A DNA stretch of 64,000 bases from JAPUME01 sp027294185 (GTDB lineage Bacteria > Acidobacteriota > Terriglobia > UBA7540 > JAPUME01): the NCBI GenBank assembly GCA_963555835.3, contig CAUVWZ020000002.1:744001-808000 (forward strand), in the 5' to 3' direction. Shown here in pieces: positions 55,042-62,679 of the stretch (within the stretch, counting starts at the first letter, position 1; the number at the start of each line of letters is the position of its first letter). The translations under genes were made by a program, and so were the position numbers. Under the pieces are notes generated by a model, which saw only the letters and a list, made by a program, of their open reading frames with translations, ran no database searches and was not told the DNA's origin.

Positions 55042-56127
55042 ATGCGTGATCATGTCATCCTTTTCGTTCATTTAATCGTTACTCTTGCCCGACTTGCAGG
55101 TCCGGGTGGCATCCGTTCTGTGGTCGCTGAGTCCGTTCTTGTCAAGCAACAACTTCTGATCCTCCATCGTTTGCGGCAGCGGTCACCCAATCTACGCACC
55201 TCAGATCGCCTTGTCGCCGGTTTGTGTGCTCTCTTCATTCGCCCCGCCCGCCTGATTCGTTCAGCAATCGTGCTGAAGCCTTCGACTCTTTTGGGCCTCC
55301 ACCGGGCTCTGAGGAACCGAAAATATCGCCTGCTCTTTTCATCCAAGCACCGGCGTAAGCCCGGACCAAACGGACCCAACAAAGAACTCATCGACGCTGT
55401 TGTCCAGATGAAGCAGCGCAATCCCACCTGGGGCTGCCCGCGAATCGCTCAGCAGATTGCCTTGGCTTTCGACATCCCCATCGACAAAGACGTTGTTCGA
55501 AGGATTCTCGCCAGCCACTATCGGCCGGCTAAGAACTCCGGTGGTCCATCCTGGTTGACCTTCATTGGACACCTGAAAGACAGCCTCTGGAGTCCAGATT
55601 TGTTCCGGTGCGAATCGGCCACATTGCGGACCCACTGGGTCTTGGTCGTCATGGATCAATACACTCGCCGGATCATTGGGTTCGGCGTCCACGCCGGAAC
55701 CGTCAATGGAGTCGCACTTTGCCGGATGTTCAACCGCGCCATTCGATGGCAACCCTGGATGCCAAAGTACCTCAGCTCCGACCATGATCCACTTTATCGG
55801 TTTGGGCAGTGGCAAGCCAATCTGCGGATCCTGGAGGTGACCGAAATCAAGATCGTTCCCTATGTTCCCCTGTCCCATCCCTTTGTGGAACGGCTGATCG
55901 GCACGATTCGACGCGAGTATTTGGATCGCATGTTGTTCTGGACCACGGCGGACCTGGAGAACAAGCTGCTCGATTTCCAAGACTACTACAACCACCATCG
56001 GACGCATTCAGCACGTGCAGGATGTACGCCGCAGGAGACGTCCGGCCCGAAGGTCCCTCTGAGCTTCGGCTTCTACCGATGGCGACGACATTGTGGAGGT
56101 TTATATCAAACGCCCATTGCCGCCTGA
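55042..56127 (+). CDS. integrase-core (DDE) transposase
   Basis: A complete 361-residue transposase of the IS481/IS3-like type. An N-terminal helical region is followed by an HTH/spacer (MKQRNPTWGCPRIAQQIALA) and the rve core. Probable catalytic residues are Asp in SLWSPDLFRCES, Asp in LSSDHDPLYRF and Glu in HPFVERLIGTIRREYLDR. The C-terminal YYNHHRTHSARAGCTPQE is typical. No clear terminal repeats were identified, so its mobility is uncertain. Confidence 0.85.
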   Translation: MRDHVILFVHLIVTLARLAGPGGIRSVVAESVLVKQQLLILHRLRQRSPNLRTSDRLVAGLCALFIRPARLIRSAIVLKPSTLLGLHRALRNRKYRLLFSSKHRRKPGPNGPNKELIDAVVQMKQRNPTWGCPRIAQQIALAFDIPIDKDVVRRILASHYRPAKNSGGPSWLTFIGHLKDSLWSPDLFRCESATLRTHWVLVVMDQYTRRIIGFGVHAGTVNGVALCRMFNRAIRWQPWMPKYLSSDHDPLYRFGQWQANLRILEVTEIKIVPYVPLSHPFVERLIGTIRREYLDRMLFWTTADLENKLLDFQDYYNHHRTHSARAGCTPQETSGPKVPLSFGFYRWRRHCGGLYQTPIAA

Positions 56128-56167
56128 CTCCGGATCACCAAACTTTGAAAACTCGAACGAACTGTCG

Positions 56168-56794
56168 ATGAACGAAAAGATTGCCTGGTCTGGGGCTGTC
56201 ACTTCGGTCCAACCTCGAATTCGCCTGACCCGTTCTTTCGATGAACGGAGCCACACTTATCTGGGTTACCTGTTGCGGATCGAGGGAACAGTCGGCGGAG
56301 TTTCTGCTGAATTTCGAGTCGGTATTGGCTCCGGAACCCACGCCAAACACCAATTCCGAATGGGTGACCGCGTCGAGGGGCTGGGGCATCGGGTTGCGGA
56401 CCCGCGACTCGAAACCGCCGACATCTATAGAGTCAGCAAACTGAAACTGATCCGGCGTGGAGAAGAGCAGGCCTTAGCGGCACCATGGCATGGAGTGCCT
56501 CCTCCGTTGCCCGCCTATCGCGAGCGCGGGCATCGTCGCCTGGCGGTAACGACCTACGATTCCAAATGTAATAGCTGTATCTGGGGCTGTGCCATGGCTG
56601 TGGAAATGATCATCGACCAATGGAACCCCGACCGACGGCGCTACAGGACGGAACCCTTCTGTTACGGACCTCTGTCCTGTTCCAGCTACAAGCCCGGTCC
56701 CACCCGAAAGGTTCCCGGTCGCCACGGCATGACCTATGAAGAGGAAGACTGGGTCGACCAGGACGCCACCGCGCATCGCGGTCCGAATGAATAG
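56168..56794 (+). CDS. conserved hypothetical protein with CxxCxxxC motif
   Basis: A 208-residue protein starting MNEKIAWSGAVTSVQPRIRL, with an OB-like N-terminal half (RSHTYLGYLLRIEG, GMGDRV-type turn) and a Cys-rich C-terminal half: KCNSCIWGCAMAVEMIIDQW, FCYGPLSC and PGRHGMTYEEEDWVDQDA. The cysteines could bind zinc or an Fe-S cluster. Proteins like this recur in accessory regions of diverse bacteria (recalled). Function unknown. The start follows the neighbouring transposase stop by 40 bp. Confidence 0.75.
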   Translation: MNEKIAWSGAVTSVQPRIRLTRSFDERSHTYLGYLLRIEGTVGGVSAEFRVGIGSGTHAKHQFRMGDRVEGLGHRVADPRLETADIYRVSKLKLIRRGEEQALAAPWHGVPPPLPAYRERGHRRLAVTTYDSKCNSCIWGCAMAVEMIIDQWNPDRRRYRTEPFCYGPLSCSSYKPGPTRKVPGRHGMTYEEEDWVDQDATAHRGPNE

Positions 56795-57061
56795 CAGCGA
56801 TCCGGCTGATCAAGGACGCGCTTCCGTTTCTCCAGAAGGCCCTCTTTGAGGGCGTTATTAGTAATTCGCCAGCGACATCTCCTGATCGCCGATTGTTGCT
56901 ATTGCCCTGGAGTCTAGGCGACATACTCCTCACCACAGCTGCATCTGCGGCCGGAGATCGCTTTACTTGGTTGGACCCACGACTTCCGTATCTTCCTGAA
57001 ACTTTTCTCACCCTCCATGGGTTAAATAGAGTGATGACATCGAGCAGACGACCTGCGAACT
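56795..57061. other. intergenic region, hairpin only
   Basis: About 270 bp without a gene. A short perfect hairpin, GCCCTC-TTT-GAGGGC, lies near 56,841-56,855. Confidence 0.4.
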
Positions 57062-57480
57062 ATGACCGATGTCTCCCAGTTTGAGGCGTTTGTCCGGAAG
57101 TACCAGGATCGTGTCTTCGCCACCGCGCTCCGCCTGTTGGGCAGCCGGTCCAACGCGGAGGAGTTGCCCAAACGGTGTTCTTGAGAGCGTTCGAACGGTT
57201 CGACACGATCGGGAACAACCCGGCCATCGGTGGATGGCTGACAACGGTGATCGGCGAATCTCTGGCTCAACCACCTGACCTGTTTCCGGGGACGCTGGCG
57301 GCTGTTCAGCGAGATCGACACCAACGATGGAGAAATAACGTTTGCGCGGACACTATTCCCGCAGAAAGCACGTGCGGCGACGAACACGCACGGCTTGAGG
57401 CGTCTTTTCGGGCGCTGCCCGATCACCAGAGGGTCCCGCTGGTGATCGTGTTGGGCGCCCTCGCCGGCGCGGTATTCCTG
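57062..57480 (+). pseudogene. ECF-type RNA polymerase sigma factor, multiply frameshifted
   Basis: Region 2 starts MTDVSQFEAFVRKYQDRVFA and TALRLLGSRSNAEE. A one-base shift near 57,163 moves the match to VFLRAFERFDTIGNN and GGWLTTV. Another shift reads TNLWLNHLTCFRGRWRLFSE, and a last one gives region 4 as RALPDHQRVPLV. At least three indels make it inactive. Confidence 0.75.
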
Positions 57481-57489
57481 GCACAGGAG

Positions 57490-57735
57490 AATCTTGACGC
57501 GGTCCGTCAAGCTGCCCAGCAGGGCGACGTTGCTGCGCAGTTCAAGCTCGGGGTCATGTACGCCGAGGGGCGTGGGGTCCGCAAGGATTTCGTGCTTGCG
57601 TACATGTGGCTCAGCATCGCCGGCGACAACGGTTTCGCAGTCGCCCGGATGGATCGGGATAAGCTTGCAACCAACGATGGCTTTCTCGTCTTGGGGGCGA
57701 TCCGGCGGTGGTCAAGGTCGATGCCCTCCACATAG
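57490..57735 (+). pseudogene. Sel1-like repeat protein fragment
   Basis: About one and a half SLR/TPR-like units: AVRQAAQQGDVAAQFKLGVM, YAEGRGVRKDFVLAYMWLSI. The preceding codons belong to the sigma pseudogene, so the two were joined by deletion. Confidence 0.7.
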
Positions 57736-57806
57736 AAGCTCATAGTCTCATGAAATACCAAACCTGCCCCAGCCTATCTCTATCGGGGAATGGATCTTAA
57801 TCAGGT

Positions 57807-59108
57807 CTATTCCGGTTTCTCTCTGGTATGGGTAAAAGACTCCGATTTGGACAATCGTCCAGTATTGGCATACTCCGAGAACTCATATTTGTAATCCAGT
57901 ACGATCCCCTCTTCTCCCAGTCCTGCCTTCGCCCTCATCACCGCCATTTCTTGCATCAGATCGGCGAAGTTGTCATGAGCAACCTTGACTTTGATATCCG
58001 AGGGCAACTTTGACAACAGCAGGTCAAAGCGGTCGAACTCTTGTTTGAGCTTACTGGCACCACCGACCGCATCCGATCCAATCATGAATCGCTCTGGGTA
58101 CTGCTTTATCAATTGGACCCACCGATCCAGGTCCTTGTATATGTAATCGTCCAAGACAACCCACGAAAGATCGATGTAGACTTGATGTCCCGAATCTTTG
58201 AGAACCTCTTCTAGCCAGAATGGGAGATTTTCGATCTGGACTCGTCTGCTGATGCCCGCATGGCACCAGATAAACCGAGTCGTGTAATTCCCGTCATCCT
58301 CCTGCCAACGACAGTGACGAAACAGGTCGACCAGCTCGTCCAGATAGAGTGGTGCCTTAATTTCACTCGGATTTCTAGAGATCGGGGCGATGTTGTGATG
58401 AATGCTTACCGGAAGAAAATGTTTCCCGGCAAACTGGCAGACACGCACAAGTGCCGGGTGGTCGGCACGGGGTCTTTCTCCGGTCGTCAGGTTCGTGAGA
58501 TCATCATGGCGCGACATCACCTCGCCTATCCCTTGCCAGATTCCAGGGAACTCCTTGATCCGTTTCACGATGAGATCAACCGCCCCAAGATCAGTCCCAT
58601 CAAAACCCGTGATGAACGGGTGTATCTTTCGAAGTTCCGCCAGCCGGGTAGGGTCGTTCGCATATTTTCTCTGATAGTCGAGAAGGGCGGAGGCAACAGC
58701 GATGTCGGTATCGCGCGCACGCTTTACTCTTGAACTGCTATCGAGGTAATACTTGGGTCTCATGAACGGTTCATTCTCCGACCACTTCTTGATGAACGGC
58801 ATACCTGACACCATGATGTGCTCGACTCTCGCCGCTTCCATTCCCCGAAGCAATGCTTCAATTCTTCTCCCTCTCTCTCCAAAGGGAAGCGTCGAATAAC
58901 GCCCGCTCTCGGCCAGACCCCATTCTGTACCCGGAAATTTGCCATCCGTATTCAGAAACTCTCCGTTTTGCAGGAAATCAAGTAAATGGAAGTGACTGTC
59001 AGATTTGTAGTCACCTGGGTTGCTTAAAGGCCTGGTGCCAGTCTCCTGAGCCAATGGATCCGTTTTGGCAAGTATCAGGATCAGTAAGAACACGGCCGTT
59101 CTCTTCAT
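57807..59108 (-). CDS. secreted amidohydrolase family protein
   Basis: A 433-residue protein with a signal peptide (MKRTAVFLLILILAKTDPLA) followed by an amidohydrolase_2 TIM barrel. Metal ligands appear in SDSHFHLLDF (His39, His41), LPVSIHHNIAP, FIWCHAGI and RFMIGSDAVGG. The substrate is unknown. It appears intact within the graveyard, ATG start, and a convergent pseudogene lies 70 bp beyond its stop. Confidence 0.82.
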   Translation of the reverse strand: MKRTAVFLLILILAKTDPLAQETGTRPLSNPGDYKSDSHFHLLDFLQNGEFLNTDGKFPGTEWGLAESGRYSTLPFGERGRRIEALLRGMEAARVEHIMVSGMPFIKKWSENEPFMRPKYYLDSSSRVKRARDTDIAVASALLDYQRKYANDPTRLAELRKIHPFITGFDGTDLGAVDLIVKRIKEFPGIWQGIGEVMSRHDDLTNLTTGERPRADHPALVRVCQFAGKHFLPVSIHHNIAPISRNPSEIKAPLYLDELVDLFRHCRWQEDDGNYTTRFIWCHAGISRRVQIENLPFWLEEVLKDSGHQVYIDLSWVVLDDYIYKDLDRWVQLIKQYPERFMIGSDAVGGASKLKQEFDRFDLLLSKLPSDIKVKVAHDNFADLMQEMAVMRAKAGLGEEGIVLDYKYEFSEYANTGRLSKSESFTHTREKPE

Positions 59109-59371
59109 CTTTTTCCCTCACGGTTAAATATCATTCTTTTAGACTGTATGTGCCAGAAAGTACCTTTAGCAGGTGCCTGTGTTGCCCTGGATTTAGCTAG
59201 CTCTCCTGTACGTCTTCAGCGAAAGTGAGACATTTTGAGTCCTCGGCTAAGAGACAGTTGGCACCGATGCTGATGGGGCAAGTTTAGCATTGATGGCCTG
59301 CCGACGGGCCAGCGTCACTCTTTTCAATCTCTGACCAGACCGATCTTTTGTACCAATCCTAGTGAGAGAGT

Positions 59372-59760
59372 TTACATCACAGCCTGGGGCTGCGAAATCG
59401 GTTCTGGGAGAAGAAATGGATTACAGGCCCCCGGCGCCGGGGGCCTGTAATCCAGCGCCGAGTGCGGTCTCCGGGTGTTGTATTCCTCCCGCCATTGCTC
59501 AATCACGATCTGGGCCTCCTGCAACGAGTAGAAGATCTCCCCGTTCAGGCATTCATCCCGCAACTTCCCATTGAAACTCTCACAATACCCGTTCTCCCAT
59601 GGACTACCTGGTTCGATGTACAACGTTCCGGTCCCGAGATTCCCCAGCCATTGGCGCAACTTCTGGGCGACGAACTCCGGGCCGTTATCGGATCGAATGT
59701 GCTCCGGGATCCCGCGCCACAGCATCACGTCCGACAACGTCTCGATCACCTCTGAGCTGC
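59372..59760 (-). pseudogene. IS3-family OrfB, C-terminal fragment
   Basis: About 125 codons: HIRSDNGPEFVAQKLRQWLG, IEPGSPWENGYCESFNGKLR and TRRPHSALDYRPPAPGA. The 5' part was lost at about 59,760. The DNA after its stop (CACAGCC through TTTGTACC at 59,350-59,395) is an IS end also seen at 62,263-62,305, next to the 62.3-kb repeats. Confidence 0.85.
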
Positions 59761-59829
59761 CTATGAAGAGCAGATGGCTGGACTGGGGCAGGAGGCACCG
59801 CCGACAACATTGAAGGAACTCCCCCTCGT

Positions 59830-60369
59830 GCGCAAGTGCATGGCGGCAGGAAGGGGATAGCGGCGTACATCTCAATCGTGAAATAGCTGAACCAGCAATC
59901 GTCAGCACTCCTTTCCCAGGCCGCCAGCAGCCAAGCATCTTCGGCGCGGGAGCCGTTGAACTCCCTGACCCTCCTGGCAAGCCGTTCGGCGATCTCCTTG
60001 GAACCGGGCTTGTATCTGCCGTCGAAGATCATCAAACGGACGCCCGTGCGCGCCAGAAGAAGCTTCTCGAAATCCTCGACGATGGCCTCGAAATCGCCCC
60101 ATTCGCACTCCGCAACCAAGTGCGCGTCGATCAACAGACCGCCGCGCTCGTATTCGAGCCAAGTGACGTCGTAGAGCCATTCTCCATAGTCGCGGTCGGA
60201 TTTGTCCAGGTCGCGCGCGCCGACTTTGCAGCCGAATCGGTCTTGGCCAATCTCGCACAGTTTGGTCTTGATGGTCTTGGTCTACACTGTATCGCGCTCC
60301 GATATGTCGACCTCAAGACTGTTGAGGCCATCCCGGACCGCGCGCATGATTTCGTATTTTCCTGGCATT
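59830..60369 (-). pseudogene. hypothetical gene with in-frame stop, 3'-truncated
   Basis: Starts MPGKYEIMRAVRDGLNSLEV at 60,369. A TAG interrupts at about 60,284. The same frame then continues DRFGCKVGARDLDKSDRDYG, HLVAECEWGDFEAIVEDFEK and LLARTGVRLMIFDGRYKPGS before the IS3 fragment. No family recognised. Confidence 0.6.
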
Positions 60370-60570
60370 ATGGGTTCTCATAGTTGTCAAATCACTATCG
60401 CGTCTCCGGATGATTCCATGACTCTCCGATTCGTCAACTATTCCCCTTTTAGCTCCCAGTGAACAAGTTGTCACGCAGCACAATCCAGATGTCCTTCAGG
60501 GCCAGCTTTGTGGATTCTTGTCTGAGCAAGTCTAACTGACCTGCCCCCAGTGATTGTACCAACTCGTATG

Positions 60571-61473
60571 TTAGTTCAGCGGTAATTCTGTCCCTAGGTC
60601 GGGAGGCAGCTGCCTCCCGACCAGCGGCGGGATTTCCATGGCCTCCGGTGCCGGTGGACGATAACCAAGAGCACTGTGAGGTCGAACCCTGTTGTAGTGT
60701 CGCCTCCACTGCTCGATTAACACCTTCGCTTCCTGCAAGGTGTAGAAGATCTCCCGGTCGAGCAACTCGTCTCGGAGCTTCCCATTAAAGCTCTCGTTGT
60801 AGCCGTTCTCCCAGGGACTCCCGGGTTGGATGTAGAGCGTCTTCACTCCGATTCGCCCCAGCCACTCTCGTAGAGCTTGGGCGCAGAACTCCGGGCCATT
60901 ATCCGAGCGAAGGTGCTCGGGCGGACCTCGGAGAACGAACAGATCGGCCAGTAGCTGCACGACATCGTCGGATCGAATCTGGCGGGCCACCTGGATAGCC
61001 AGACATTCCCGAGTGTACTCATCGATGACCGTCAACAACCGGAAAGCCCTCCCGTCGTGAGTGCGGGCTTGGACGAAGTCGTAAGCCCAGACGTGGTTCG
61101 GACTGCAGGGGCGCAGACGAACGCACGATCCGTCGTTGAGCCAAAGGCGTCCACGCTTCGGCTGTTTCTGCGGCACTCTCAACCCCTCCCGCCTCCAGAT
61201 GCGCTCCACTCTCTTATGGTTGACCCTCCACCCGGCTCGCCGCAGCAAGGCCGTGACCCGACGATAGCCATAGCGACCAAACCGACCGGCCAGGGTGACG
61301 ATGGCCCTCGTCAGGGCATCCTCGTCGGGAGCAGCGATGCATCGATGGCGCTGGGTGGACCGGGGTTGGCTGAGCACTCGACAAGCCCGGCGTTCCGAGA
61401 CACCCAACGCCTTACAGACATGCGCCGCCCACTGCCGGCGACGCGCCGGGCTTAGCCGTTTCCCCTTGTGACC
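60571..61473 (-). CDS. IS3-family transposase OrfB, copy 2
   Basis: Same protein as copy 1 with a few changes (LLADLF for LLTDLF, LGYRPPAPE for LGCRPPAPE). The tyrosine version matches the family consensus, so copy 2 is probably the less mutated. DDE residues intact; needs frameshifting from OrfA. Confidence 0.9.
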   Translation of the reverse strand, partial: GHKGKRLSPARRRQWAAHVCKALGVSERRACRVLSQPRSTQRHRCIAAPDEDALTRAIVTLAGRFGRYGYRRVTALLRRAGWRVNHKRVERIWRREGLRVPQKQPKRGRLWLNDGSCVRLRPCSPNHVWAYDFVQARTHDGRAFRLLTVIDEYTRECLAIQVARQIRSDDVVQLLADLFVLRGPPEHLRSDNGPEFCAQALREWLGRIGVKTLYIQPGSPWENGYNESFNGKLRDELLDREIFYTLQEAKVLIEQWRRHYNRVRPHSALGYRPPAPEAMEIPPLVGRQLPPDLGTELPLN

Positions 61474-61730
61474 TCCTGCAGAATCTGCTTGTCCAAGGTC
61501 AGGTCTGCAACCGCCCTCCTCAAGCGAGTGTTCTCCTGCTCGAGGACCTTCAACCGCTTGGCCTGATCCATCTTTAGACCGCCGTACTCCTTTCGCCAGC
61601 GGTAATAGGTCTGCTCGGGCACCCCCAACGACCGGCACACCTCGGCTACGCTGCGACCCTGGGCAAGTTCCACTTCGGTCTCTCGAAGTTTACCGATAAT
61701 CTGTTCGATCGAATGCTTCCTCTTGACCAT
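61452..61730 (-). CDS. IS3-family transposase OrfA, copy 2
   Basis: A 92-residue HTH/leucine-zipper protein identical in sequence to the OrfA of copy 1. Confidence 0.93.
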   Translation of the reverse strand: MVKRKHSIEQIIGKLRETEVELAQGRSVAEVCRSLGVPEQTYYRWRKEYGGLKMDQAKRLKVLEQENTRLRRAVADLTLDKQILQEVTRGNG

Positions 61731-61796
61731 CCTGACCTCCCTATTCCAGGTCCAACTCTAACATTAGAACTGGACCGGTTTGAGGGGGGCAGGTCA

Positions 61797-61936
61797 AAGG
61801 GAAAGTAGGTCCCCTGGCTCGACGAAGCGCGTCCTCACGACGGGCCAGGCTATTGCAGCTCGAAAACCAATACTGCAACAACAAAGGGAAAGTAGGTCCC
61901 CTGGCTCGACGAAGCGCGTCCTCACGACGGGCCAGG
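61797..61936 (+). repeat. two 54-bp direct repeats, period 87 bp
   Basis: The unit begins AAAGGGAAAGTAGGTCCCCT and ends CACGACGGGCCAGG, at about 61,796-61,849 and 61,883-61,936. The 33-bp spacer carries CTGCAACAAC, which also follows the second copy. Together they interrupt the att-region repeat homologous to 44,750-44,938. Confidence 0.85.
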
Positions 61937-62110
61937 GCTGCAACAACAGGCTGCGCAGCCTGTAGAGCATGGCCGTGATAGCAACTACCGTAAAGAAACC
62001 GTCAGAAAACTCGCTTATCAAGCGGGTTAGCCGTAGGCGTTGCGAGCGCAAGCAGACGCCCCAAAACCGTGTTATAGCAACGAAAGGAAAGAGTTGGGAG
62101 AAAACCGTGG
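61852..62110 (-). repeat. att-region repeat, partner of 44,750-44,938
   Basis: Reverse-complement homologue (roughly 85%) of the sequence following the truncated integrase, split by the 54-bp repeat insertion. It abuts the tRNA-Lys fragment on its right. Confidence 0.75.
61989..62011 (+). repeat. integrase arm motif, copy 3
   Basis: CCGTAAAGAAA then CCGTCAGAAAA, as at 38,291-38,313, in the same orientation relative to the tRNA-Lys sequence. Confidence 0.55.
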
Positions 62111-62124
62111 AAGCCGCCAGCCTT

Positions 62125-62170
62125 CCTTTTAAGCAGAGGGTCGCGGGTTCGAGTCCCGCCCGGCTCACCA
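62125..62170 (+). pseudogene. tRNA-Lys 3' fragment (attR-like)
   Basis: 46 nt matching tRNA-Lys 38,187-38,232 from the anticodon loop to CCA, with only two differences. Those two are paired: the first T-stem pair is C-G in the complete gene and G-C here. Marks the right boundary of the island. Confidence 0.85.
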
Positions 62171-62298
62171 CTTCCTTACCGAGCGGCCAGATTCGGCGCT
62201 CGGCTACCGCCCGCCTGCCCCGCGACCTGTAATCCTTACCCGCCACCGAGAACCGTTCCACAGCCCCCGGGCTGTGATGTAAACTCTCATTGGAACTC

Positions 62299-62648
62299 GT
62301 ACAAAACCTCGCGGGTGGCGAATACATCCCGTTCGACAGGGATGTGTGCGGAGCGAGCAACCGAATGCACACATGGTAAACTGCACCCTATATGCGGCAC
62401 TCGGGGGAATGGTACAAAAACTCGCGGGTGGCGCATACATCCCGTTCGACAGGGATGTGTGCGGGGCGGGCAACCGAACGCACACATGGTAAACTGCACC
62501 ATGTATGCGGCACCCGGGGATGTAAACTCTCATTGGAACTCGTACAAAAACTCGCGGGTGGCGCATACATCCCGTTTGACAGGGATGTGTGCGGGGCGAG
62601 CAACCGAATGCACACATGGTAAACTGCACCATGTATGCGGCACCCGGG
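62299..62648 (+). repeat. three ~105-bp hairpin-rich direct repeats
   Basis: Units start GTACAAAAMCTCGCGGGTGG at 62,299, 62,412 and 62,542 and end at GCACYCGGG; copies 1 and 3 are preceded by TGTAAACTCTCATTGGAACT. Each unit can form a CATACATCCC/GGGATGTGTG hairpin, an overlapping alternative ATGTGTGC/GCACACAT stem, and (copies 2 and 3) ACATGGT/ACCATGT. They end 32 bp before the ATPase start. Confidence 0.85.
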
Positions 62649-62679
62649 AGACGGAGTTTCTGACTTCCAGTCATTGCGT

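Larger units (their letters stand above)
60537..61796 (-). mobile_element. IS3-family (IS407-group-like) insertion sequence, copy 2
   Basis: 1,260 bp, ends TGACCTGCCCCC at the left and the same motif on the complement of the right end. Nearly identical to copy 1 at 48,914-50,173. Flanking 4-mers TAAC and AAGG do not match each other. The outer flanks of the two copies (CAGG at 48,910 and AAGG at 61,797) agree in three of four bases. Confidence 0.93.

Noticed and set aside
56800..57011. Degenerate tRNA-Trp-like sense reading near 56.8 kb
   Set aside because: A few codons recall the tRNA-Trp artefact peptide, but no cloverleaf can be drawn; only a 6-bp hairpin is present.
57022..57510. 162-residue minus-strand frame
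   Set aside because: Antisense of the broken ECF sigma factor gene, whose sense strand shows clear family motifs.
62299..62648. Possible CRISPR array
   Set aside because: Units exceed 100 bp, only three copies exist, spacing is irregular with no unique spacers, and no cas genes are near.
62204..62674. Minus-strand frame with repeated Cys/His-rich peptides (MCAFGC-type)
   Set aside because: It is only the translation of the three DNA repeats and is open in several frames for that reason; no start signal or homology.
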